A stretch of 64,000 nt of DNA. Source: Adiantum capillus-veneris (lineage: Eukaryota; Streptophyta; Polypodiopsida; Polypodiales; Pteridaceae). Made by a program: the position numbers and the translations under genes. The notes below the pieces were generated by a model, which was not told the origin of the DNA, did not search any database, and worked only from the letters and a program-made list of their open reading frames with translations. The DNA lies in contig CM043966.1 in NCBI GenBank assembly GCA_014529385.2, positions 39,118,037 through 39,182,036 of the forward strand. Reading direction: 5' to 3'. Within the stretch, counting starts at the first letter, position 1, and each line of letters opens with the position of its first letter. Below, one piece after another: positions 1 to 10,456 of the stretch.

Positions 1-635
1 AGAGAGAGAGAGAGAGAGAAGATCGACACAGTACTGGGGACCAGAAGATGGGCTGGTCCCCCCCCTTATAGAGAATCCTTTATTAGGGAGAATCTTTTTA
101 CAAGCACAAGAACCGGAGAAAACCCCTCCGTTCTAATTCTCTGACTCGATGGTCGTTCCTTCCCATAAGGGAAATCCGAGAGACAAGCTCTCAATCCTTT
201 TTCCGTCTGTACTCGGAGTCGAGACTCCGCAAACAATTTCCGAATTTCGTTCCCGGAATTCCCAAGCGTAGGCCGAAGCCTTCTCGCTTCTCCTTCGCAA
301 TGAAGTACCTGCAAACACACACGCAAACACGCGACAACAATTCGTATGGCGAATCCACAATAGATACTTGTCGCTCTTGCGTGGGAAAAGCAACTTCCGT
401 GCTTCTTAGTCTCGTGATCTCTCGCGTCTTCTGGCGGCAGAGTCTTCTCTTGCTGGCATTGGGAACCTCTTTTCAGTGAGGGCATGTGGTGCTTTTATAG
501 CTCCTTGACCACGGCATGAATAGCTGCTCGCGTAGAGATCGCGGTCGTTTTTTTTTTTTTCTGTTCTACCCGAAATAGAGAGAGAGAATTTGCTGGTTGG
601 TTTTGTTGCTTTATTTTCTAAGTGGCTGTCCACTT

Positions 636-748
636 ATTAAGTGGACGGCCGGCATATTTTTAAAATTGGTATGAACCTGCCCAAAAACTCTAATAAGTGG
701 ACAGCCGACATATTTTTAAAATTGGTATGAACCTGCCCAAAAACTCAA
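636..748. repeat. Tandem duplication, 56-bp unit, two copies
   Basis: Two adjacent copies of a 56-bp unit (gtggac at 641 and again at 697) share the block ending in aaaattggtatgaacctgcc followed by caaaaactc. They differ at only a few positions, so the duplication is fairly recent. No coding content. Confidence 0.9.
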
Positions 749-999
749 TAAAACCTTATAAGTTAAAAACAATGCTTTCACAGCACTTCCAGGCGTCCCT
801 GGATGCAACCACATGCACGAATGCAATGCAAACATAGATTCCTCGCGGAAAAGCATCTGCACTTCCCGAAAAACTCGTTAAATATTCCGCTTTTTAAGAA
901 AAGCTTCTCAGAACCCATCTTTATTCTTGTGCTTGCGTCTTTACGCGTATTCCTCTTTCCAGTTCGGATTTCCTCTCGACTATGGATATCCCCTTTCTG

Positions 1000-1290
1000 A
1001 TGCACCCGTCACCCACCTTGTGACGCATTAGGAATACCCATCACCTAGTCCTTTCCTACCGAACTTACTGTACAATCCCCTTCACGATGCTCTATGTCAC
1101 CCATCCTATGACGCATCAGAGATGTCCGTTCCCGGATGGTCGGATACTTCTTCCCGATGCTCCCTGTCACCCATCCGATGTGATGCATCAGAAGTACCCG
1201 TTCTTGGCGGCCTTACAGATATTCCCGTTCACAGTGCTCCCGTCATTACTTTCAATGACGCACTAGGAATACTCTGTACTCGGATGTCTC
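1000..1290. repeat. Degenerate tandem repeat, about 70-88 bp period
   Basis: Four imperfect units each carry GATGC/GTGCTC, then GTCACCCAT or a variant, then TGACGCATYAG and a C-rich tail. The GTCAC-type core recurs at about 1008, 1096, 1166 and 1241. Several units contain the ACGT-like TGACGCA motif. No coding function is apparent. Confidence 0.75.
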
Positions 1291-1296
1291 TAGTGA

Positions 1297-1412
1297 GAAA
1301 AACCCTCTCACTTAAAATTCCAATAATTCATTTAGAATTAGTTTCTTAGTGTTCCAAGCGAGAAAACCCTCTCACTTATAAATCCAATAATTCATTTAGA
1401 ATTATTTTTCTG
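1297..1412. repeat. Direct duplication, about 65-bp unit
   Basis: The block gagaaaaaccctctcactta, followed by ccaataattcatttagaatta, occurs twice in direct orientation about 65 bp apart with a few mismatches. Confidence 0.8.
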
Positions 1413-2448
1413 TCAGATAAAGCCAATTTAGCAACAGTTCACAATCTTCTAGTGCATACTTGCAAAAGGGTTAGTGGTGGTGTACCTGCCTTGTAGAGGA
1501 GCTTGGAGGTTGCTTGCAGTTGGAGGTTGCTTGTAGCCTTGAAGCCCGGTTTGCACTTGTCTACGGCGGATATTCTCTCGTGACTTCACATTGCCTTGAT
1601 ACGGTGGAGATAGACACCGATGGAGAGATGGTGGCTACTTGCATTGAGTTTGCATGGTCTTTTCAGGTGAATGTGTTGCTAGAGATGGTTGGTTGTGGTC
1701 TAAATCCTTATACTTGTTCTCCTTGGAAGGTGATGAGTTTTGCCCTATCAAAAAATAGGTGGCCTGTTGGTGTCAAGTGGTGTCTCTCTTGACCAGAGGT
1801 GGTGATATGCCATGGATCTTGCAGAAGCTTGTCATCTAGTCCTTGTTTTCTACGTATCCCATGGATGGTGGTCCTAGATTCTTGTTCCGAAGGGAGGATC
1901 ATCTTGTTCTATATGCTGAAGTGGAAACAACTTGATTGGTGATACTGGCTGGGAGGTATTGTAACTATCTCTTGACCCCTGCTTTATAACCAACCAACCT
2001 CTTGCACAAATAGCGTGTCTTGATGCGGAAGCATATTTTCTACTCACAGTGGATCTTTGATTCTTTTGGATATGGTGAAATGGAAAGACTAGGTTCTTTT
2101 TTCTACATGTGGGTGGAAGGTTATGTTTGCAAACATTATCCAAATGGGTTGGATGGGATGGTCTTGACTCCATTAGTGCTAATATCCGGTAGTTCTATCC
2201 ACATGTACCTTTCCCATATGGTTTGGAGTTTCAGAGGATGATTCCAAGCTTACGCTAAGCGACTTAGATGTGAATAGGCCTCGTGTATTCTCTTTGCAGG
2301 GGGCTCAGGGAGTCTCTCCAGCTTCCTTGGCAGAGCCGAGAAGTCCAATTCAGTTTTTTGTGGATGTTGTGGTCGACGAGGCGAAGGATGTTCATCTTCG
2401 TGATCCTTTATCACTAGATTATGTCATGTTGGCTTCTGGCATTGTGAG

Positions 2449-2726
2449 TGATGAGCGCGCGGCAGTGTGTGCAAGTGATAGAGCACGCGAAGATGTGCAA
2501 GCCTTGAGGCTTGAAGCGGAGGCACTGTGCTGCAGAAGGGAAGCGCTAGTAGAACGAAGAGGGAGAGAGAGAGAGCTCACGTTTTTGGGGAAAACTCAAT
2601 AATTGAGTTTTGGGTTTTCCCACTTTTATTATAAGTGACCTTTAAAAAATGTGTCCAGGTTCATATTGAACCTGGACAAAGTATAAAAATGTACAAAAAG
2701 GGGTTATTTAGGCCTTTAACCCAACA
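2449..2726 (-). repeat. 3' LTR of the copia element
   Basis: Starts TGATGAGCGCGC and ends AACCCAACA on the plus strand. It matches 7448-7727 almost throughout, including a (GA) tract that is 2 bp shorter here. On the plus strand it is followed by acctcccactt, the complement of the polypurine tract. Confidence 0.95.
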
Positions 2727-2740
2727 ACCTCCCACTTAAA
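2727..2740 (-). other. Polypurine tract of the copia element
   Basis: On the minus strand the bases just before the 3' LTR read aagtgggaggt, a canonical PPT placed exactly against the LTR start TGTTGGG. Confidence 0.9.
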
Positions 2741-2860
2741 GGCATAAATGACGCCTTTAAGTTAACCAACTCCCACCAGCTGTATGCAATGCTCATGTTG
2801 AGCCTTAGCAAGACTCTTGGTAAGAACATCTGCAGGGTTATCCTGTGTGTGAATCTTAGT

Positions 2861-5505
2861 CTAGGTGACTAAACCATCCTCCAATACTTGTCGTATGAAG
2901 TGGTATCGCACATCAATGTGCTTTGTCCGTGCATGAAACATGGCATTCTTGGCCAAATAGACAGCACTCTGGCTCTCACATCCCAAGACAGGAGTACTAG
3001 CAGGCATACCAAGCTCTTTGACAAGTCTGCCCAACCATATGGCCTCTTTAGAAGCCTCGGTGGCTGAAATATATTCAGCCTTAGTACTACTCAATGCCAC
3101 AATTTTCTTCAATCGTGAACACCAAGAGGCAGCACCACCAGCAATAGCAAACACATAGCCACTAGTGGACTTCCTGGTATCCAAGTCACCTGCCATATCT
3201 GCATCACAATAGCCCTGCAACTTCAGGTCACTTTTGCCATAGTATATACACCTAGATTGTGTACCTGACAAGTATCTCAGAATGCATTTCACAGCTTCCC
3301 AATGTGCTTTGCCGGGATTGGACATGTATCTACTAACAACTCCCACCGCATGGACAATGTCAGGACGAGTGGCAACCATAGCATACATAAGAGAACCACA
3401 AGCTGATGCATAAGGGATTCCCTTCATAGCATTCAGTGCCACGTCATCCTTTGGGCAATCGGCTTTGCTAAGTTTTATGTGTGGAGGTAAAGGTACTCCA
3501 AGTGACTTAGCTTCAGCCATGTTAAACCTGTCAAGTACTTTAGCAATGTACTTTTCTTGAGATAAGAAGAGCAATTTCAGCTTTCTCTCTCTCTTGATTC
3601 TCATGCCCAAGATGTGCTCAGCATCACCTAAATCCTTCATTGCAAAAGCTGAATTCAGCTGACGTTTAAGAGCATCAATGGTAGACCTATGCTTTCCAGC
3701 AATCAACATATCATCTGCATATAGCACAAGGATTATAAGACTTCCATCATTATCCTTCTTTGTATACAAACAATGGTCTGAATGGCTGCGTTTAAAGCCT
3801 TGAGACAGCAGAAAAGTATCAAACTTTTTGTACCAGTGACGTGATGACTGCCTCAAACCATATAGTGCCCTTCTTAGTTTGCATACAATTTCCTTTCTAT
3901 CAGGAACTACAAAACCCTCAGGTTGCTTCATGTAGATATCTTCATCAATGTCACCATGAAGAAAAGCTGTTTTTACATCCATTTGATTCAATTCTAAGTC
4001 AAGCACTGCAGCGAGAGCAAAAAGGACACGCAATGTCGTAAGCTTTACAACAGGAGAAATTATCTCTTGAAAGTCAATCCCCTCTTTCTATGCATACCCT
4101 TTGGCAACTAACCTTGCTTTATACTTGGGCTTTCCATCAACACATTTGACCTTGTAAACCCATTTGTTAGGAAGAGCCTTTTTTCCTTTAGGCAATGGCA
4201 CAAGATCCCAAGTATTGTTTGCATGCAAAGATTTGATTTCTTCTTGCATGGCAAGCTCCCACTTATTGCTTAACTCACATGATTTTGCCTCTTTATATGT
4301 AAGAGGCTCACCCTCATCTGTCAACATAACATGATGCAAAGAAGGGTCAAAGCGTTGTATCAACCTTCTGACACGAGTAGACCTGCGTACCCAATGATCT
4401 ACATTCTCAGGCACAGGTTCTACATCAGGAGGCAACTCATTTTCAGCATGCTCATGCTGCTGAAAATCATTTTCAGCCATGACAGGTGGCTGTCCATCCT
4501 CATTTGGAGCATCTAAATCATGTTCTACCTCTTCTGGCTCAAGGTTAACCGGATGATTATCAATTTCAGCTTGCGGTAATGCATCCTGAGGCTCTTTTTC
4601 AACATCAATAGGTGGCAAGAGAGGCTGAAATTTGACCGATTTCTTGTCAATTTCATAAGATGTAGCATTTTTCAGCAATTTAGCTTCATTGAACACTACA
4701 TCTCGGCTGCGTACAACCCTCTTAAACTGAGGCAACCATATCCTGTAGCCCATTTCACCCTCTTCCCCATAACCTAGGAAGAGTCCTTGGATGGACTTGG
4801 CATCTAGCTTTGTCCTTAAGTCATTACGAACATGGACAAAAGCCTCGCAGCCAAACACTCTCAAATGATCATAATAGGCAGGTTTGCCAGACCAAACCTC
4901 CTCTGGAATGTCATTTTTCAGCGTACTCTTAGGAGAGCGATTGCATACATGAACTGCAGTTTTCAAAGCCTCTCCCCAAAACCCATGAGGGAGATTAGCC
5001 GTGGACAATATGCAACGCACTCTCTCACATAAAGTATGGTTATACCTCTCAGCCACACCATTAGAAGATGGATTATAAGGGACTGTCAACTCCCTTTTAA
5101 TCCCATATCGCAATAACGCTGAAATTCAGCAGATGTGTACTCCCCTCCATTGTCAGATCTCAGACATTTAAGCTTACTACCCTTTTGCGTGCTCACAAAA
5201 GCATGAAACCTCTTAAATGCATTAAATGTCTCACTCTTATTCTTTAACAAATTTGCCCAGCCTTTCCTAGTGCAATCATCAATGAATGTAACAAAGTATA
5301 ATGCACCACCAAAAGACTTAACAGGCATTGAACATACATCGGAGTGAATTAAATCAAGAGCATTAGCTTTGCGCGAGACACCAGAATAATAAGAAGACTT
5401 CTTTTGTTTACCATACAAACAGTCATTACACAAATCTAACTTGGTGCCGCCCTTTACATCAACCCTCTTCAAAGAGGAGAGCACATCAAGTCCCTTCTGG
5501 GTCAT
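2861..5505 (-). pseudogene. copia pol: integrase, reverse transcriptase, RNase H (broken)
   Basis: Three open segments form one degraded polyprotein. Segment 5086-5505 has the start of the integrase core (IHSDVCSMP, FIDDCTRKGW, RSDNGGEY). Segment 4088-5113 continues it (GVAERYNHTLCERVR, then FGCEAFVHV and FLGY) through the variable linker into the start of RT (WELAMQEEIKSLHANNTWDL). Segment 2861-4033 holds the rest of RT, with catalytic LYADDM, and RNase H (AEYISATEA, DVRYHFIRQ). An amber codon at 4088-4090 interrupts RT where the family usually has Gln, and a short indel near 5105 breaks the integrase. The element is copia type because integrase precedes RT. Confidence 0.95.
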
Positions 5506-5523
5506 ATGGCCAAGTCTTTTGTG

Positions 5524-6039
5524 TCACAACTCCAAATGAGAAGCAACTTCGGCCACTGCAAGAAACTTGTCAGGCAAAGCTTTGCCATGTAAATAGTACA
5601 ATGTATCACTCTTGCACCCCTTGACAATGAGCATTGATCCCTTAAGCAACTTCCATGAACCCCCAGCAAAAATGGTTGTATAACCATGTGCATCCATCTG
5701 GCCAACAGACAATAGACTCTTCTTGATGCCTGGTACATACCTTACATCTTTAAGCATAAACTCTTGACCATTGTTTAATGCCAAGCGCACAGTGCCCATT
5801 CCTTCAATGTCACAAGCATGGTTATCCCCAAGGTAAACCTTGCCATACTTGCCTGCATGATAAGAAGCAAAACACTTCACAAATGGAGTCACATGAAATG
5901 AGGCACCCGAGTCTACTATCCAAGACTGTGTAAGGCCATCATTTGCTCTTAGCAATGCATCGATGACATCTCTATGTGAGATAAGCATGTCTTCTGCATT
6001 TGCTACAACAAAATCTGAGGGGCATGAAGCTGCAACCAA
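5524..6039 (-). pseudogene. copia protease and pre-integrase segment (broken)
   Basis: The frame contains the aspartic protease motif in WIVDSGASFHVTP and the downstream LKDVRYVPGIKKSLLSVGQ typical of copia proteases. A TGA at about 5525, where the pre-integrase zinc-binding LELWH-type motif is expected to continue into HKRLGHM, separates it from the integrase frame. Upstream it should join gag across a degraded lysine/glutamate-rich linker at 6040-6200. Confidence 0.92.
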
Positions 6040-6179
6040 GATCTCCTCACTGTCGAATAACTATGTGATAACCACACTGGAGGATACATTGACAGTCTCC
6101 GAATCCTTGGAGGAGGTACCTGTTGATTTTTCCCCTTTTTTATCCTCTGTCTTCTTCTTCTCCTGTGATTCCTTCTTTC

Positions 6180-6956
6180 TTTCCTGCTCTTTCTTGAAAT
6201 ACCTGCAATCTGGCTTCTTATGGCCTTTTCTGCCACACTGTTAACAAGTCACATCCTTATCCCTAGACTTGCTTTTGCTCCTGTTTTGAGTCTTGGTACC
6301 TGTATTTTGCTTCTGACTTCTGCCTCTCGCATTGTAAGCACAACTGCCACCTTCCCCACCACTAGACTTGCGTCTAATTTCCTCATTTAAGATGGAGCCT
6401 CGCACTCCATCATATGTGAGGTTGGGGCTATTACTCAAAGAAACCACAAGCGTTTCCCAAGAGTCTGGCAAAGTCATCAACAAAAATATGGCTTTCAACT
6501 TGTCATCAAAAGGTTGAAGCCCAGTATCCTGTAGCTGACTCATAACACTGGTGAAAGCACTTAAAAGTGCTCAGAAGCCGACTTGGCTTCGTCAAGCATC
6601 ATGTTCACCAGTTTGCGCATCAAATGCACCTGATTCACAGGGGTGGCATTCTCATAAGTGGCCTTCAACTTATGCCAAATTGCATGTGCACTGTCCAAGC
6701 CCTTTATGTCCACCAGAATGTCATCGGTCACAGCCATTTTGATATAGGCCTTTGCCCTCTTGTTGAGCTTGGCCCAATCCTCATCCGGCATATCCACAGG
6801 CTTTACAGCCAAAAGGGCGTCCTCACAATCCTTGAGGAACAAAATCCCCTGCATCCTGTCCTGCCATAGGTCGAGACCTGTATCGTCAAATCGCTTGAAG
6901 TTGATTTCCATCAAGCTCTTGGCATCAGACGATGAGGAAGTAGAGGCCATTTGCAC
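6180..6956 (-). pseudogene. copia gag with CCHC zinc knuckle (broken)
   Basis: Segment 6561-6956 begins MQMASTSSSSDAKSLMEINF and carries copia gag features (FDDTGLDLWQDRMQGIL; WHKLKATYENAT). Segment 6241-6543 continues it in another frame (MTLPDSWETLVVSLSNSP), so a small indel lies near 6550. A zinc knuckle of the form C-x2-C-x4-H-x4-C lies at about 6195-6247 but has a TAA codon between its first two cysteines. The initiator Met at 6956 is about 490 bp inside the 5' LTR, a usual leader length. Confidence 0.93.
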
Positions 6957-7433
6957 GGATAAAAATGCAGCAGAAAGTGTCTACACAAAATCTGAAAATT
7001 TTCAGTGATCACAATGTACCGCACGTTGCATACAATGTGCTGAAAATTTCAGCAATTAACAAGTATCCCCAATGCGTACTTGCATAAACCCGCAAAAGGC
7101 GTACATAAAAACAGTCCAATTCTGAATTTTCTGCAAATTTACTGTTTTGGCGCATCAATTTGCATCAAATGGATCTGTTTTGAGTGAGAAAAGCAAGGGG
7201 CATTCACGGGAATCGATTTAGAACACTTGTGTTTGGCTGTTTTGACATGTAATTTTCTGGTTTTTACCTGTTTTGACCTAATTTCAGCATGTTTTAGGCT
7301 GTTTTGGGAACCCTAATCACCCTAGGTGACACATGAAGCAAGGGGCTTCGCGATGAAAGCGGAAATTTGACGCGAGAGAAGCCTTTTGCCTACTGTCCAT
7401 CCTCCTGCGCAAAGCTTCTGAAACCCTAATTTG

Positions 7434-7447
7434 GCTCTGATACCGGT
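7434..7447 (-). other. Primer-binding site of the copia element
   Basis: On the minus strand the sequence directly after the 5' LTR reads accggtatcagagcc; GGTATCAGAGCC is complementary to the 3' end of plant initiator tRNA-Met, the usual copia primer. Confidence 0.9.
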
Positions 7448-7727
7448 TGATGAGCGCGCGGCGGTGTGTGCAAGTGATAGAGCACGCGAAGATGTGCAGG
7501 CCTTGAGGCTTGAACCGGAGGCACTGTGCTGCAGAAGGGAAGCGCTAGCAGAACGAAGCGGGAGAGAGAGAGAGAGCTCACGTTTTTGGGGAAAACTCAA
7601 TAATTGAGTTTTGGGTTTTTCCACTTTTATTATAAGTGACCTTTAAAAAATGTGTCCAGGTTTAATATGAACGTGGACAAAGTATAAAAATGTACAAAAA
7701 GGGGTTATTTAGGCCTTTAACCCAACA
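7448..7727 (-). repeat. 5' LTR of the copia element
   Basis: Near-identical to 2449-2726. It is followed by the second copy of the GTGAG target duplication at 7728-7732. Confidence 0.95.
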
Positions 7728-8247
7728 GTGAGCATGTTTACTCAACCCGGTCCTAGTGGACGCTCGGTTGGCATCCTTTACACTTATAACCTATAACTAT
7801 TGATGGCATGCCAACACGGCATGGTGTACAAGCTGAGTTCTAGTGTGTATAGCTGATACAGGCTTCCGGAGCTCGAAAACACTGATGGTGGTTGAGCACA
7901 CTATTGGTGGACAGGATTGTCTAGCATGGGCTTGGAGTTTTTTATGTAGAGAGTTGCTGTGCGTGTAGTGGTGGATTGGATTTGTCAGATTTCTTGTACT
8001 CTTGGAGGCCGCAGATCTTGGCCTTGTTTTGTACCCAGGATTTGAGAGGGGGTGTTAAGAGTTTTGGAGGTCATCTCTTGGGTTTACTATCTAGATCTAG
8101 TGAGAAAGGGCTTCTTTGTGGCCGTGCCCGGCCTTGTAAGGCTCTACTAGGTTCTAGGCATCAGGGGGATTCCCCAATTTTTTGTCTGGTATGGCCACTT
8201 GAGGCCACTTATATGTGGGCACCCTATTTTATGCTTGTGACTTTTCA
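7728..8247. other. Unclassified sequence between two LTR elements
   Basis: About 520 bp that resumes the sequence cut by the copia insertion (2444-2448 duplicated here) and ends at the next LTR. There are short open frames only. No domain was recognised. Confidence 0.5.
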
Positions 8248-9392
8248 TGTCACGTGACACATCCAACCCTATGTGTCCGTGGACAAGCTACTTCATGACA
8301 TGGGTTCAGTTCAGCTAGATTAGGAAGTGATCTGGCACTTTTGTGAGTATGTTCGTAGACCGTGCATGTCCAGACACTTAGAGTAGATGCATATCCTCTG
8401 GTTGCACACAGCATGACCATCAGATTCCAATCAGAACCCATCAGTAGCATTTTTACAGTGCATAGATCTATTTTCCCTATTTTTGACATTTTTCACTTAT
8501 TATTTTTAAGTGACTTTTGTTGGAAACTAGGTAGGGCAAATTTTTATATAGAAACCTAGCGCTAGCACTTTCTGGCAAAAGAGGCAGTTGGAACCAGTGC
8601 GTTCACATGCAACTTCTCAGCAGGACCTCAAGATTCCTAGCGTTTTTGCTCCACAGCAGATGGGCTAGCGTTTTTTGGACAAGAACTCAGATCAGCCAGC
8701 GTTTTTGCATCTGCATCAGCCTGGCGACAGAACCACAACAGATCAGTCCCAGCGTTAGCAGATTCCCACCGCAAGATGACATTCAGCCCTAGCGTTTTTG
8801 CATCTACCTGAGACCATCAGTGTTTTTGCAGATCTTCGCGACAAGACCATCAAGAACACTAGCGTTTTCAGTTTTCAGCAGTTAGAACCTGCAGTACAAG
8901 TCCCGAACCTCGCAGATGTCACCTTCTCGTAGCACATCCTCGCCGCATGGTCAAATCCCGCGAAGTTTGCAGATTCAGCCCGGAAAACGCAGATTTCAGC
9001 ATGTGCGTTTTCAGCGCGTCGTCGTTGCATCGTCGTCATCGACATAGAGTCAGATTCAGTAGATAAAGATTTGTTGATTTCAGCCATTAGCACTTTCAGA
9101 TTTCAAGCCGTCTCGTCGTCGTCCTCATCATCGTCGACATCGTCGGCAAGTCCAAAGCATTGTAGAGATTTGTGCAATCATAAGTAGACCGCTCTCGCCA
9201 TAGAGAGTGGGGCCTTCGGAGGAGGGTTTGACAACATTTTGGTGTCGTATTCTCTCTCTCTATCTCTCAGTCTCAGCACCTTCATTCACAGTGTTTATCC
9301 ACTTTGTTTGTGTCCATTGCACTCTCTCACTAAAGGAACAGAAGGCTCTTCCTTCCGTAAATAAAAGGAACCCTTGAGCACAGCACCTTACA
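8248..9392 (+). repeat. LTR A (5' LTR of the nested element)
   Basis: Begins TGTCACGTGACAC and ends ACCTTACA. It contains many copies of an AGCGTTTTTGCA-like motif and a CGTCGTCGT-rich 3' half. It is closest to LTR C but lacks about 45 bp near the 3' end that LTR C retains (around 17280-17320). Confidence 0.93.
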
Positions 9393-9406
9393 TTGGTATT
9401 AGAGCT
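9393..9406 (+). other. Primer-binding site, initiator tRNA-Met type
   Basis: Directly after LTR A the sequence reads ttggtattagagc, one transition away from the canonical TGGTATCAGAGC. Confidence 0.85.
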
Positions 9407-9739
9407 TTGGCAGTGTGCTGTATCACTCAAGGGAAGGACCACAAGAACCACAAGGTTTTTTTTTTTGCTTGTTGCGGCCGCACGTAACCCAAGTTCTCTT
9501 GGGTGTGTCGATTCCTAGTCGTGTTTTTGACGAGTGACAAGAATCCCAAGAAAGAAGGGCTTGTTCAGCCTCCCCTTGTGCCTCTTTTCACTCATTGAGA
9601 GCGGACCGTGCACTTAGCGGCCGGCCAATCGACGTGAGATGGGAAAAAGAAACCTTGGTGTGAGCGCAAGGCCGCCAAGGGGTGCGCCCGCGGAAAAGAG
9701 CAGAACTTAGGTGAAGAGAAGATCCTTCTCTAACATAGA

Positions 9740-10429
9740 TTGCAAGCTAAAGAAGAACCTCAAGAACCTCAAGACTCCAAAACTTCAAGAACCCAAGACC
9801 CACAAGAACCCAAGTTCCTCGTGAACTTAAGAACCCAAGACTTCTGTGGATGGTCATCACGCGAAGCGGAATGGATACTTTGTATGAAGGTGGTGAGCAT
9901 GGGAGTGGCGAAGAAGAGTTTTCTCCACCAGGAGGTTTTTCCCACCCTCCCCCTTCCCCATCTACGCCAAGGTTGCACTAACTCCTATGGAGGCTTTCAT
10001 GATGGACAGGAAGTTAGAAAGCGACGAAATAATGGTAGCCATAGAGTGTAAGTACCAAGACAGAATGGCAGCCATAGCACATGAGCGCGACGAAAGAGAA
10101 GCAAAATTTGATCGCGAGAACAAAGAAAGACAAGCAGCATTTGATCGTGAGAACAAAGCAAGACAAGAGAAGGGCGACCAACATATGAAGAGTTGTGGCA
10201 ACATTTTTCTATTGTGCAGGCGCAGTTTGAACAGAATCAGGAGAAGGAGACTCTTTCAGTCTCGACTTCTCTAAAGCAAGACACACATGAATTGAATGAT
10301 AATGATAAGCATGATGATTTGAATGACAATGACAAGCATGATGATTTGCATGATCAAGATGTGATTTCTCATGAGCATGATGATTTGTATGACCACGATG
10401 TGATTGTTCACACGGATGATGTATTTTAG
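9740..10429 (+). pseudogene. Residual gag-like frames of the nested element
   Basis: The frame 9987-10190 encodes a charged helical protein with a duplicated FDRENKxRQ motif, likely coiled coil. The reading then shifts near 10170 to a frame reading RPTYEELWQHFSIVQAQFEQ, followed by an Asp/His-rich tail of DKHDDL- and DVI-type repeats that stops at 10429. I infer that these are pieces of one gag-like or accessory protein. The hAT transposon begins 28 bp after the stop. No zinc knuckle or pol motif is visible. Confidence 0.55.
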
Positions 10430-10456
10430 TTAGCGTCTTTATGTGATCCCTTTTCC

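Larger units (their letters stand above)
1..2443. other. Unclassified repetitive sequence left of the copia insertion
   Basis: This stretch opens with a short (AG)n tract and holds several local duplications listed separately. Short open frames exist on both strands but none shows a recognisable domain or plausible codon pattern. A 58-codon frame at 2270-2443 runs straight into the copia LTR at 2449, so whatever sequence lay here was cut by that insertion and should resume at 7728. I cannot say whether the pre-insertion sequence was genic or the inside of an older element; no convincing gene was found. Confidence 0.5.
2449..7727 (-). mobile_element. Ty1/copia LTR retrotransposon, decayed full-length copy
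   Basis: The element is 5279 bp with two near-identical LTRs of 278 and 280 bp, each TG...CA on the plus strand, and a perfect 5-bp target duplication GTGAG (2444-2448 and 7728-7732). Read on the minus strand the order is 5' LTR (7448-7727), a PBS matching initiator tRNA-Met, gag with zinc knuckle, protease, integrase, reverse transcriptase, RNase H, PPT, and 3' LTR (2449-2726). Integrase before RT is diagnostic of the copia order. The two LTRs differ by roughly a dozen positions by eye, so the insertion is not recent. Several nonsense codons and frameshifts make the copy non-autonomous now. Confidence 0.96.
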